Assembly: GCA_016191285.1 (NCBI GenBank)
Contig: JACPPA010000019.1
Coordinates: 62,001-126,000 of the forward strand
Origin: Gammaproteobacteria bacterium
GTDB taxonomy: Bacteria; Pseudomonadota; Gammaproteobacteria; Ga0077536
Length of the DNA stretch: 64,000 nt
Direction of reading: 5' to 3'
Numbering within the stretch: the stretch's first letter is position 1; each line of letters starts with the position of its first letter. Positions 56,796-64,000 of the stretch are shown here, piece by piece. The notes beneath the pieces were generated by a model. The model did no database searches. It was not told the DNA's origin and worked only from the letters and a program-made list of their open reading frames with translations. The position numbers and the translations under genes were made by a program.

Positions 56796-56809
56796 GCAGC
56801 ATGTGCTGC
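56796..56809 (+). promoter_or_regulatory. TGC-type palindrome near a TATACT box
   Basis: GCAGCA-TG-TGCTGC, a perfect palindrome, 10 bases after a TATACT (56781-56786) in the divergent region between pbpG and the transporter gene. Half-sites are those of the palindromes at 13470 and 31786, with different spacing. Possible operator. Confidence 0.35.
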
Positions 56810-56927
56810 AGAACGCGTGATTAAAGCGGCCGATGGACAGCGATTGCGTGACTCGGCCCCGATCTTTATGCTCCGAGCGGCCCTGGCCTCTATTTCATAC
56901 CTAACCTAAGCGTCCAATTTAGCGAAC

Positions 56928-58631
56928 GTGAACCCTAAGCGCATCGCCTGGCGACCCTGGGTTCAGCATATTCGCGCCTTCGCCGCCGCGCCGCGCGCCG
57001 GATTTGAAGCGAAGGCTCTGCTCGCGCTGCTAATCTTGTTTCTGCTCGTGATGAGCCTGTTGAATGTGGTCAATAGCTATGTCGGGCGAAATTTTTTTAC
57101 CGCGATTGAACAACGCCAGAACGGCGATTTCCTGCGCTATGCGGCGCTGTGGATGGGCGTGTTCGCGGCGTCGACGTTCTTCGCGGTCATGCATAAGTTC
57201 TTTGAAGATCGCCTGGCGCTGTTGTGGCGAAAATGGACGACCAGTGAGGCGCTCGGGCGTTATCTACGCGGGCGGAGTTATTTGAATTTGGTGACCAGGG
57301 GCGAGATTGAAAATCCGGATCAGCGCATCGCGGAAGATATTCGTTCATTCACCACCGGCACCTTGTCGTTCGCCTTGATGTTGTTTAACGGCACGATCAC
57401 CATCATCGCCTTCTCCGCGGTGTTGTGGTCGATAAGTCCACTGTTGTTTTGTGTCGGCGTCGTGTATGCCGCGACCGGTACGTATATCACCGTGCGTCTT
57501 GGATTGCCGTTGGTGGGGCTTAATTTCAGGCAACTGGATAAAGAAGCGAATTTCCGCGCGGTGTTGGTCCATGTGCGAGAAAACGCCGCACCTTTGGCGC
57601 TTGCGCAACGCGAAGATTATCTCGCCTCGCGCTTAAGGTCTCGACTAAGCGAACTAACCGACAATTATCGCCAAATCGTCAGCGTGCAGCGGACCGTCGG
57701 GTTCTTCACCACCGGCTATAACTGGATGATTCAAATTATTCCGGCGCTGATGGTGGCGCCGCTGTTTATTAATGGCGAGGTGCGATTTGGCGTAATCACC
57801 CAGGCCGCCGTCGCGTTCGGTCATTTGCTGGGCGCGTTCTCGCTGATCGTGACGCAATTCCAGAGCCTTTCATCCTTCGCCGCCGTGGTCACTCGTCTTG
57901 ATTCACTGTTTAACGCGCTTGATGAAAACCCGGCCGTGACGCCAACCACGACCCTTAGCACGGTAGTGATGGACGACCGCGTGAGTTATCAGAAGGTGAG
58001 CCTACGCTCGGTCCGTCGCCAACGGATTCTGACGGAAAATCTGAATTTAACGATTGTCCGCGGTCAGCACACCTTGGTGCGCGGACCGGATAACGCGGCG
58101 CGCTTCGCCCTGCTGCGCGCAACGGCCGGCGTGTGGAACTCGGGAACCGGCCGCATTGGTCGACCCGTGCTCGATCAGATTATGTTTTTGGCCGAACGTC
58201 CTTATCTTCCGCCCAGCACGTTGCACGACATCATGCTGCCGGGTGCGAGTGTTGGGCCCGCCGTCACCGAGCGCGAAATCAGCGACACGCTGCAGGCCCT
58301 GGGCGCGGATAATTTGATCATCCGGGCCGGCGGCTTCGAGCATGAGCAACAATGGGAAAGTCTATTTACGCTCAATGATCAGCAACTGCTGGTCTGCGCG
58401 CGGTTGGTATTACTGGCGCCGCGTTTCGCATTCCTGGAACATCCAGCCGCGACGTTGGAGCCACCACAGATTGCGCGTCTGTTACCGCTGTTAAAGGTGC
58501 GTGACATCACTTATGTAGTCTTCGATAAAGAAGTCGCCGACCTGCACGCGTACGAGCAGGTGCTTGATCTGGAGCCGGACGGCGGCTGGTCTTCCTTCAC
58601 CGTGACCCCTGCGTGCGGCGCGACCGAATGA
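56928..58631 (+). CDS. SbmA/YddA-like ABC transporter with degenerate ATPase domain
   Basis: A 567-residue fused permease-ATPase. The membrane domain (residues 1-330) matches the SbmA/BacA/YddA family: LLNVVNSYVGRNFFTAIEQR, ENPDQRIAEDIRSF, LDKEANFRAVLVHVRENAA. The C-terminal half is positioned as the ABC ATPase domain, but its motifs are lost. The Walker A site (386-397) reads GPDNAARFALLR without G-K-S/T, the signature (480-487) reads FTLNDQQLL in place of LSxGEQQ, and Walker B (501-506) has FLEHPA in place of FLDEAT. The domain should not hydrolyse ATP; SbmA itself has no ATPase and uses the proton gradient. Next gene overlaps by four bases. Confidence 0.88.
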   Translation: MNPKRIAWRPWVQHIRAFAAAPRAGFEAKALLALLILFLLVMSLLNVVNSYVGRNFFTAIEQRQNGDFLRYAALWMGVFAASTFFAVMHKFFEDRLALLWRKWTTSEALGRYLRGRSYLNLVTRGEIENPDQRIAEDIRSFTTGTLSFALMLFNGTITIIAFSAVLWSISPLLFCVGVVYAATGTYITVRLGLPLVGLNFRQLDKEANFRAVLVHVRENAAPLALAQREDYLASRLRSRLSELTDNYRQIVSVQRTVGFFTTGYNWMIQIIPALMVAPLFINGEVRFGVITQAAVAFGHLLGAFSLIVTQFQSLSSFAAVVTRLDSLFNALDENPAVTPTTTLSTVVMDDRVSYQKVSLRSVRRQRILTENLNLTIVRGQHTLVRGPDNAARFALLRATAGVWNSGTGRIGRPVLDQIMFLAERPYLPPSTLHDIMLPGASVGPAVTEREISDTLQALGADNLIIRAGGFEHEQQWESLFTLNDQQLLVCARLVLLAPRFAFLEHPAATLEPPQIARLLPLLKVRDITYVVFDKEVADLHAYEQVLDLEPDGGWSSFTVTPACGATE

Positions 58632-61600
58632 AGGAGCTCGCCCTGACGCTCGGTAACGACAGCCGGTCGTGGCAAGCGATTGCGCCGGGTAGTAATCAAC
58701 TTTCGATCACGCAGGTAACAAACGCCGATGGCGCTGCGCTGTGCTTAAGCTTCGAATTTCCGGAAGGACTAGGGTTTGTCGTCGCGCGCCGTGAAGGCGT
58801 GCTCGAAATGCCGGAGACCTACTCGCTCCGGTGTCGAGTGCGTGGCGATGCACCAAACATCGGTCTTGAATTTAAGTTAGTCGATCGCTCAGGGTTCAAT
58901 GTTTGGCGATGGCGGACGTCGGCCTTCGAAGCATCCAGCGCGTGGCGCGAGGTGGTCGTTCATGGGCGCGATATCGAATTCGCGTGGGGCGCTCAACGTA
59001 GGGCTCACCCGCGCGGCATCGCGGCGCTCGAAATTGCCCTGGTGGCCGAATCAGCCGGCGCCGGAACACTCTATTTGCAAGACCTCGCCTTGTGCGATGA
59101 CACGTATCGACGAACCCCCGTGGTGACTGCGTCGAGTTCCGCGCGCGATGCGCCGCCTACCGGTTTGCTGAGCAAGGTACACGGCGCGACTTGGCTCTGC
59201 ACCGGGGCTTGCGATCAGTTCATCACCGTCGATTTTCAAATCCCGCGCGAACTAAGCGCGCTCGAAATCGTCTGGGTCGCTGCACATCGTCCGGCGGCAT
59301 TCGTCGTGCAACTCTCCGACGACGGGACCACCTGGCGAAACGCCTACGCCGTTACCGAGCCGCCCGGGTCGCGGAGTTATTGTTTTTTACCCGCAACCGT
59401 CACGCGCTATCTGCGGCTCGAACTTAAGGTCGCGGCCAACACAATCGTCGGCATCGAATCGATCGACGTGAAGCCGTGGGCGTTTGCGCGCTCGCTCGAC
59501 AGCTTCTTTGGCTCGATCGCCCAGGCCGCGCCGCGCGGCGCCTTTCCAAAATACCTGCTTGGTCAACAAAGTTACTGGACCGTCGCCGGTAGTAGCACGA
59601 GTGGGCCGCGGGCGCTTATCAACACCGAAGGCATGGTTGAGATTGGCCCCGGCGCGTGTTCGATCGAACCGATGGTCCATACCGACGGCCGGCTCGTGAC
59701 CTGGGCCGCGGTACGTCTTGAACAGCGCCTGCAGGACGGATATTTGCCGATCCCGTCCGTCCTATGGCGTGCGCCGAACTTTACGTTGACCACTACAGTC
59801 ACGGTGGTTTCGAATGGCGCCACTGGACCGACGCTTTTTTTGCAGTATCGAGTGCAAAATCTCGCCACCACGGTGCAAGACTTCACATTGTTTGCAGCGC
59901 TGCGGCCGTTTCAAGTAACGCCGCCGTGGCAGCGGTTTGAATCCTATGGCGGACTCGCGCGGATCGAATCGCTGACGTGGGACGGTAGCTCGGTTCACAT
60001 CAATAGATTGAAGCGGGTCATTCCCCTCACCGCTCCGACGGCGTTCGGCGCCTGCGCATTCGATCACGGCGCACTGCTAGATCATTTGACTGCGCGCACG
60101 GTGCCATCACCCATCGCCGTTGACGATCGCTTGGGCTATGCCTCGGGCGCTCTGCAGTTTGATTTCTCGCTCGCGCCCGGGGTCACGCACAGCGTCGTGC
60201 TAGCCATCCCGCTTGAATCCTGCGGTGACGTGCCGGCGCTCATCAGCACACTCACGCCCTCCGCTCCAATCCAAATCGCCAACGCAAGGAAGGCATGGGG
60301 CGCGCTCCTCAATCGGTGCAAGTTCGAATTGCCGATGTCGGCGCAGGCGCTGAACACCACGCTTAAGACCGCAGCGGCGCATATTTTGATCAATCGTGAA
60401 GGACCACGACTGCATCCCGGACCGCGCCGTTATGCCCGCGCCTATCTTCGCGACGGCGTGATAATGGGCGCGGCGCTGGCGCGAATTGGCGTGGTCGAAC
60501 CGTTGCGCGATTTTCTGCGCTGGTATGCGTCGTATCAAGCCGCGGATGGCAAATTGCCGGATTGCGTCGATGCCCAGGGCGCCGAATGGTTACCGGAGTT
60601 CGATGCGTATGGGGAGTTTGTTTTCGGCGTCATGGAGACTTTTCGCCTGAGCGGCGACCAGGCGTTTCTTGCCGAATGCGCAGCCGCCGTGACCGCCGCG
60701 ATTAACACTCTCGAGCGCTTGCGCGCCGCGCGGCTGACACCGGCGTATACCAACTCTGCGCAGCGCATGTTCTACGGCCTGCTGCCCGAATCGATGAGTC
60801 ACGAAGGTTACATGGCGCATCCGGTACACGCCTATTGGGATGATTTTTGGGCCTTGCGTGGCTTCACCGATGCGGCGGACATGGCGACCGCGCTCGGCCA
60901 ACACGCGGAAGCGCGGCGGCGCACGGCATTACGCGATACCTTCGCGCGCGACTTACAACAGTCAATCATTGCCTGCCTTGAACATCATCGACTCGACACC
61001 TTGCCGGGCGCCGCCGAATTGGGAGATTTCGATCCCGCCGCGTCCGCGGTGGCGCTGACCATTGCCGATGCCTTGCCGTATCTGCCAACGACTGTCGTTA
61101 ACGCGACTTTTGATCGCTACCTCGCGGGATTGCGCGAGCGCGCGGCGGGCACCATCGCCTGGGGAAACTATAGTGCGTACGAAGTGCGGGTGGTCGGCGC
61201 CTTGGTGCGACTCGGCCGGCGGCGAGACGCGCACGAAGTATTGAATTTCATGCTGGCCGATCGTCGGCCGCTGGCCTGGAATCAATGGCCGGAGCAATCG
61301 TGGCGCGACATCGATGCCGCAGGATTTCTGGGCGATCTGCCGCACACGTGGATTAGCGCTGAATTCATACTCGCCACCCTAAGCCTGTTCGCCTATGAAC
61401 GCGAGATGGATGATTCTCTGGTGATCGCCGCTGGTATTCCCGGCGAGTGGCTCAGTGACGGTTTCGAAATCATCGCGGAGGGCTTACGCACGCGCTACGG
61501 CATGCTGACTTACCGGGTGCGGCAACCTAGCGCCGAGTGCGTGATGCTTGTCCTCGAGGGCACGCTCACCCTGCCGCGCGGCGGTCTGGTGTTGCAGCCG

Positions 61601-61714
61601 CCGCTGCCACGTCCCTTACTCGCGGTCGAAGTAAACGGCGAGCGATTGGATCACTTCGACGCGGATTCCTGCGTCGTCCATCAGCATCCGGCCTGCATTA
61701 CCTTGCGATTTTAA
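58628..61714 (+). CDS. Large discoidin-domain protein with six-hairpin glycosidase-like module
   Basis: A 1,028-residue protein from ATG 58628 (MKELALTLGND), overlapping the transporter stop codon as ATGA. Residues about 1-160 look like a jelly-roll carbohydrate-binding fold (LGLEFKLVDRS-type strands). About 180-285 is a coagulation factor 5/8 C (discoidin) domain (HGATWLCTGACDQFITVDFQ, FVVQLSDDGTTWRNAY). A second beta-rich region follows, and about 590-950 is an (alpha/alpha)6 module (HPGPRRYARAYLRDGVIMGA, VHAYWDDFWALRGF, WGNYSAYEVRVVGALVRLGR). No signal peptide. Catalytic activity not identified; it precedes a GH94-like phosphorylase by 31 bases, so a shared glycan substrate is likely. Confidence 0.75.
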   Translation: MKELALTLGNDSRSWQAIAPGSNQLSITQVTNADGAALCLSFEFPEGLGFVVARREGVLEMPETYSLRCRVRGDAPNIGLEFKLVDRSGFNVWRWRTSAFEASSAWREVVVHGRDIEFAWGAQRRAHPRGIAALEIALVAESAGAGTLYLQDLALCDDTYRRTPVVTASSSARDAPPTGLLSKVHGATWLCTGACDQFITVDFQIPRELSALEIVWVAAHRPAAFVVQLSDDGTTWRNAYAVTEPPGSRSYCFLPATVTRYLRLELKVAANTIVGIESIDVKPWAFARSLDSFFGSIAQAAPRGAFPKYLLGQQSYWTVAGSSTSGPRALINTEGMVEIGPGACSIEPMVHTDGRLVTWAAVRLEQRLQDGYLPIPSVLWRAPNFTLTTTVTVVSNGATGPTLFLQYRVQNLATTVQDFTLFAALRPFQVTPPWQRFESYGGLARIESLTWDGSSVHINRLKRVIPLTAPTAFGACAFDHGALLDHLTARTVPSPIAVDDRLGYASGALQFDFSLAPGVTHSVVLAIPLESCGDVPALISTLTPSAPIQIANARKAWGALLNRCKFELPMSAQALNTTLKTAAAHILINREGPRLHPGPRRYARAYLRDGVIMGAALARIGVVEPLRDFLRWYASYQAADGKLPDCVDAQGAEWLPEFDAYGEFVFGVMETFRLSGDQAFLAECAAAVTAAINTLERLRAARLTPAYTNSAQRMFYGLLPESMSHEGYMAHPVHAYWDDFWALRGFTDAADMATALGQHAEARRRTALRDTFARDLQQSIIACLEHHRLDTLPGAAELGDFDPAASAVALTIADALPYLPTTVVNATFDRYLAGLRERAAGTIAWGNYSAYEVRVVGALVRLGRRRDAHEVLNFMLADRRPLAWNQWPEQSWRDIDAAGFLGDLPHTWISAEFILATLSLFAYEREMDDSLVIAAGIPGEWLSDGFEIIAEGLRTRYGMLTYRVRQPSAECVMLVLEGTLTLPRGGLVLQPPLPRPLLAVEVNGERLDHFDADSCVVHQHPACITLRF

Positions 61715-61745
61715 TTCTCGGTCACTTTTTTAAAAGTCCACACCC

Positions 61746-64000
61746 ATGACTCAACACCCGCACGTTTATCCTCGGCGCATCAAAAATTCCTGCGGTCTGT
61801 CCGTCGCGGTCAATCGCAATGGGAGCCTGCACCGCATGGATTGCGGTGACATCATGCTCAATCTCTTTCTCGGTAACGAGATCGAGGGCGGGACCGCCAA
61901 TCTTTATCTGCGCCGACTGGGGCCGAATTTCGATGTCGTGCCGCTGCTTGGTCCTCGTAGTCCCGCCCAGTTCGAGGTGCGCGAGAATGAACTTCTCGCA
62001 AGCGGCACACGGCAAGAGTTTAGATTCACCGTACGCCTAAGCTTAGCCGCCTCGATGCCGGTCTGGTTCTGGCATATCGAACTCGAGAATTGCAGCGACC
62101 ACCCCATTCAATGTGATCTCATCTATGCGCAAGATCTCGGCCTTGCGCACTACGACTTTATTCGCACCAATGAATTCTTCTGTAGTCATTACCTCGATCA
62201 CACCGCGTTAACGCATGCAACACGGGGTCACGTGCTCGCCACGCGCCAGAATCTGAGCGTGGACGGAAACAATCCATGGACGGTGTTGGGTTCGCTCGGA
62301 TGTGCGACGAGTTACGCGACCGATGCACTGCAAGTACACGGCCTTGAGACTCGTGCCGGTCTGCTCGCACGTGGTCTCAAGGTGGGATTACCTGGACAAC
62401 GGCATCAGCACGAGCACGCGCTGATTGCCGTGCAAGACGCCGTGTTAACTCTTGCGCCAGGGGCGACGACGAGGCGCGGTTTCTTCGGACGCTTTGTGCC
62501 GGATCACCCGCGCGCGACCTGCGTCGATGATTTGCGGCTGGTCGATGACCTGCTCGACTTACCCGAGGTCGAGAACCATTCAAAGTTCGCACTAGCCGCA
62601 GCCGTTACGTCGAACACGACTTTGTTCAGCCACGCACCATTGTTCGCGGCGACAGCGTTGAGCAACGCCGAGATCGAGCGCTATTTCGGTACGCGGCACG
62701 AAGAAGAATACGAATACGGTCAGCTGCTGGCATTTTTCACCACTGATAACGCCCATGTCGTACTTAAAGCTAAGGAGCTCAAAGTACTCCGCCCTCATGC
62801 GCAGATCCTGCGCTCCGGACACTCGCTCGTGCCTGATGAAGCGTCACTGACGACGACGATCTGGATGGCGGGCGGTTTTAATTCGCTGCTAACCCAAGGG
62901 CATGTGGCGATTAATCGTCTGCTGTCGTCGGCGCGCAGTTACTTGAGCTTGTTTCGCGCCCACGGCCAACGCATCTTCGTGGAGAGCGCCAACGGTTGGG
63001 AGCTACTTGATGTGCCATCGGCATTCGTCATGACGCACGATGCTGGCCGTTGGATTTATCAGCAAGGCGAGACCGCGATTTCGATCACGACGACCGCGCT
63101 TACGACTGCACATCGGATTGAACTCAGGATCGATTTTCTAAACGGGGCGCCACGGCGATTATTGCTGTCTCATCAGGTGGCGCTGAACGATGACGATGGC
63201 GCCGCCGCGCAACCGATGCACACCAGTCGCGTTGACGATGAGATTCAGGTGTGCGCCGCGCCCGATTCCGAGGTCGGACGTCGATTCCCCACCGGCTACT
63301 TCAGCTTAACTCGCGTGGCGGGCGCGGCGCTCGAGTGCGTGGGCGGCGATGAATTGCTGTTCACGGACGGCCACTCGCGCGCACAACCGTACCTGTGTTT
63401 GGTGACCGCGCCGGCGCGGGAATTCACCTTGGCGATCGAAAGTCATCTAATCGCGTCGACCGCCGCCGACACCGGCGCGGCGCGATTACAAACCGCGCTG
63501 CGACTCGCCCTGCCGGCGGCCGGCGCGCCGCCGGCCGCCGAGATCGCGCGCTGGTCCACCGTGTTGCCGTGGTTCGTCGATAACGCACTCGTTCATTACC
63601 TCGCCCCGCGCGGCCTCGAACAATTCACGGGCGGCGGTTGGGGTTCGCGCGATATCTGCCAAGGACCGCTCGAGATGCTGTTGGCGCTGGGACAATGGAC
63701 GGCGGCGCGCGATCTTTTAACGCGGGTATTCGAGGCGCAGAATTCGCACGGCGACTGGCCGCAATGGTTCACGTTCTTTGCGCGCGAGCGCCACCTGCGG
63801 GCGGGGGACTCGCATGGCGACATCGTCTTCTGGCCACTGCTCGGCTTGGCGCGCTATCTTGAGAGCGCGGAAGATGCGCAATTCCTGGACGAAGTGCTGC
63901 CATTTTTCCATGCCGAGGAGGAAGCGGAGCACGCCACGGTATGGGCCCACGTCGAACGCGCCCTGCACGCGATCGCTACCCAAATGATCGCCGGCACCGC
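61746..64000 (+). CDS. GH94-like glycoside phosphorylase, partial (runs off the window)
   Basis: Open from ATG 61746 to the window end, 751 codons without a stop. The N-terminal beta-domain begins KNSCGLSVAVNRNGSLHRMD, and the catalytic (alpha/alpha)6 barrel carries HYLAPRGLEQFTGGGWGSRD, followed by ICQGPLEMLLALGQW. This matches the G-x-R-D-x2-Q-G-P active-site block of GH94 cellobiose and related phosphorylases, where the Asp is the general acid. GH94 enzymes cleave beta-glucosides with phosphate to give a sugar 1-phosphate. The C-terminus lies beyond 64000. Substrate unknown; context links it to the transporter and discoidin protein. Confidence 0.8.
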   Translation, partial: MTQHPHVYPRRIKNSCGLSVAVNRNGSLHRMDCGDIMLNLFLGNEIEGGTANLYLRRLGPNFDVVPLLGPRSPAQFEVRENELLASGTRQEFRFTVRLSLAASMPVWFWHIELENCSDHPIQCDLIYAQDLGLAHYDFIRTNEFFCSHYLDHTALTHATRGHVLATRQNLSVDGNNPWTVLGSLGCATSYATDALQVHGLETRAGLLARGLKVGLPGQRHQHEHALIAVQDAVLTLAPGATTRRGFFGRFVPDHPRATCVDDLRLVDDLLDLPEVENHSKFALAAAVTSNTTLFSHAPLFAATALSNAEIERYFGTRHEEEYEYGQLLAFFTTDNAHVVLKAKELKVLRPHAQILRSGHSLVPDEASLTTTIWMAGGFNSLLTQGHVAINRLLSSARSYLSLFRAHGQRIFVESANGWELLDVPSAFVMTHDAGRWIYQQGETAISITTTALTTAHRIELRIDFLNGAPRRLLLSHQVALNDDDGAAAQPMHTSRVDDEIQVCAAPDSEVGRRFPTGYFSLTRVAGAALECVGGDELLFTDGHSRAQPYLCLVTAPAREFTLAIESHLIASTAADTGAARLQTALRLALPAAGAPPAAEIARWSTVLPWFVDNALVHYLAPRGLEQFTGGGWGSRDICQGPLEMLLALGQWTAARDLLTRVFEAQNSHGDWPQWFTFFARERHLRAGDSHGDIVFWPLLGLARYLESAEDAQFLDEVLPFFHAEEEAEHATVWAHVERALHAIATQMIAGT

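Overview
The window reads as chromosome of a Gram-negative proteobacterium, most likely a gammaproteobacterium. The evidence is the conserved order dnaJ-dnaK-grpE-hrcA-nadK-recN-fur/bamE-rnfH-ratA-smpB-ssrA, a tmRNA tag reading ANDDNYALAA, outer-membrane assembly lipoprotein BamE, class III PHA synthase (phaC/phaE) and a PEP-CTERM-type sorting signal. Genus cannot be read from the sequence. No tRNA, rRNA or CRISPR array was seen.

Region by region: (1) 0-13.4 kb is housekeeping: an ECF sigma/anti-sigma pair, dapB, the DnaJ/DnaK/GrpE/HrcA chaperone block with clear sigma-32 promoters before dnaK and grpE, then nadK, recN, fur, bamE, rnfH, ratA and smpB. (2) 13.5-14.1 kb holds ssrA (tmRNA), interrupted in its T-loop by a 275-nt group I intron without an ORF; this is the most striking element. 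(3) 14.4-18.5 kb has two small heat-shock proteins, a remnant of a signalling ATPase and adjacent DEAD-box helicases dbpA and rhlE. (4) 18.7-28.3 kb has a Fur-family regulator, an NlpC/P60 lipoprotein, two small exported proteins, rppH, and TCA genes mdh, gltA, sucA and sucB. The expected lpd follows but is clearly broken. (5) 29.2-37.7 kb is carbon storage and acetate metabolism: phaR, pckG, a phasin with a strong promoter overlapped by a palindrome, phaC, phaE, acs and a cysQ-like phosphatase. (6) 38-50 kb is a catabolic-looking accessory region: RidA, two enoyl-CoA hydratases, an OFA-type transporter, an HpaB/4-hydroxybutyryl-CoA dehydratase-family flavoprotein, two luciferase-like oxidoreductases, two SDRs and an EamA exporter. 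Intergenic inverted repeats and an IS630 remnant are scattered through it. (7) 50-55.8 kb is rearranged: a decayed alcohol dehydrogenase, a perfect 141-bp direct repeat made of the 3' end of a thiolase gene, a cupredoxin that has lost its start, an FTR1 iron permease fused to a beta-rich exported-type domain, a TIGR03118-like protein whose sorting signal is cut by TGA, and a frameshifted thiolase. (8) 55.9-64 kb has a PBP7-type peptidase, then a compact unit: an SbmA/YddA-like transporter with a degenerate ATPase domain, a large discoidin plus six-hairpin glycosidase-like protein, and a GH94-like phosphorylase that runs off the window.

How the genes fit together: the TCA, PEPCK, Acs and PHA genes describe a heterotroph that cycles acetyl-CoA between oxidation, gluconeogenesis and polyester storage, with PhaR probably controlling the phasin. 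Heat-shock genes appear to be sigma-32 controlled; no CIRCE element was seen despite hrcA. Several genes (lpd, adh, thiolase, cupredoxin, the TIGR03118 tail) are damaged. Either this lineage is actively decaying accessory genes or the assembly has local errors; the 141-bp repeat edges coincide with three of the lesions and are the first place to check.
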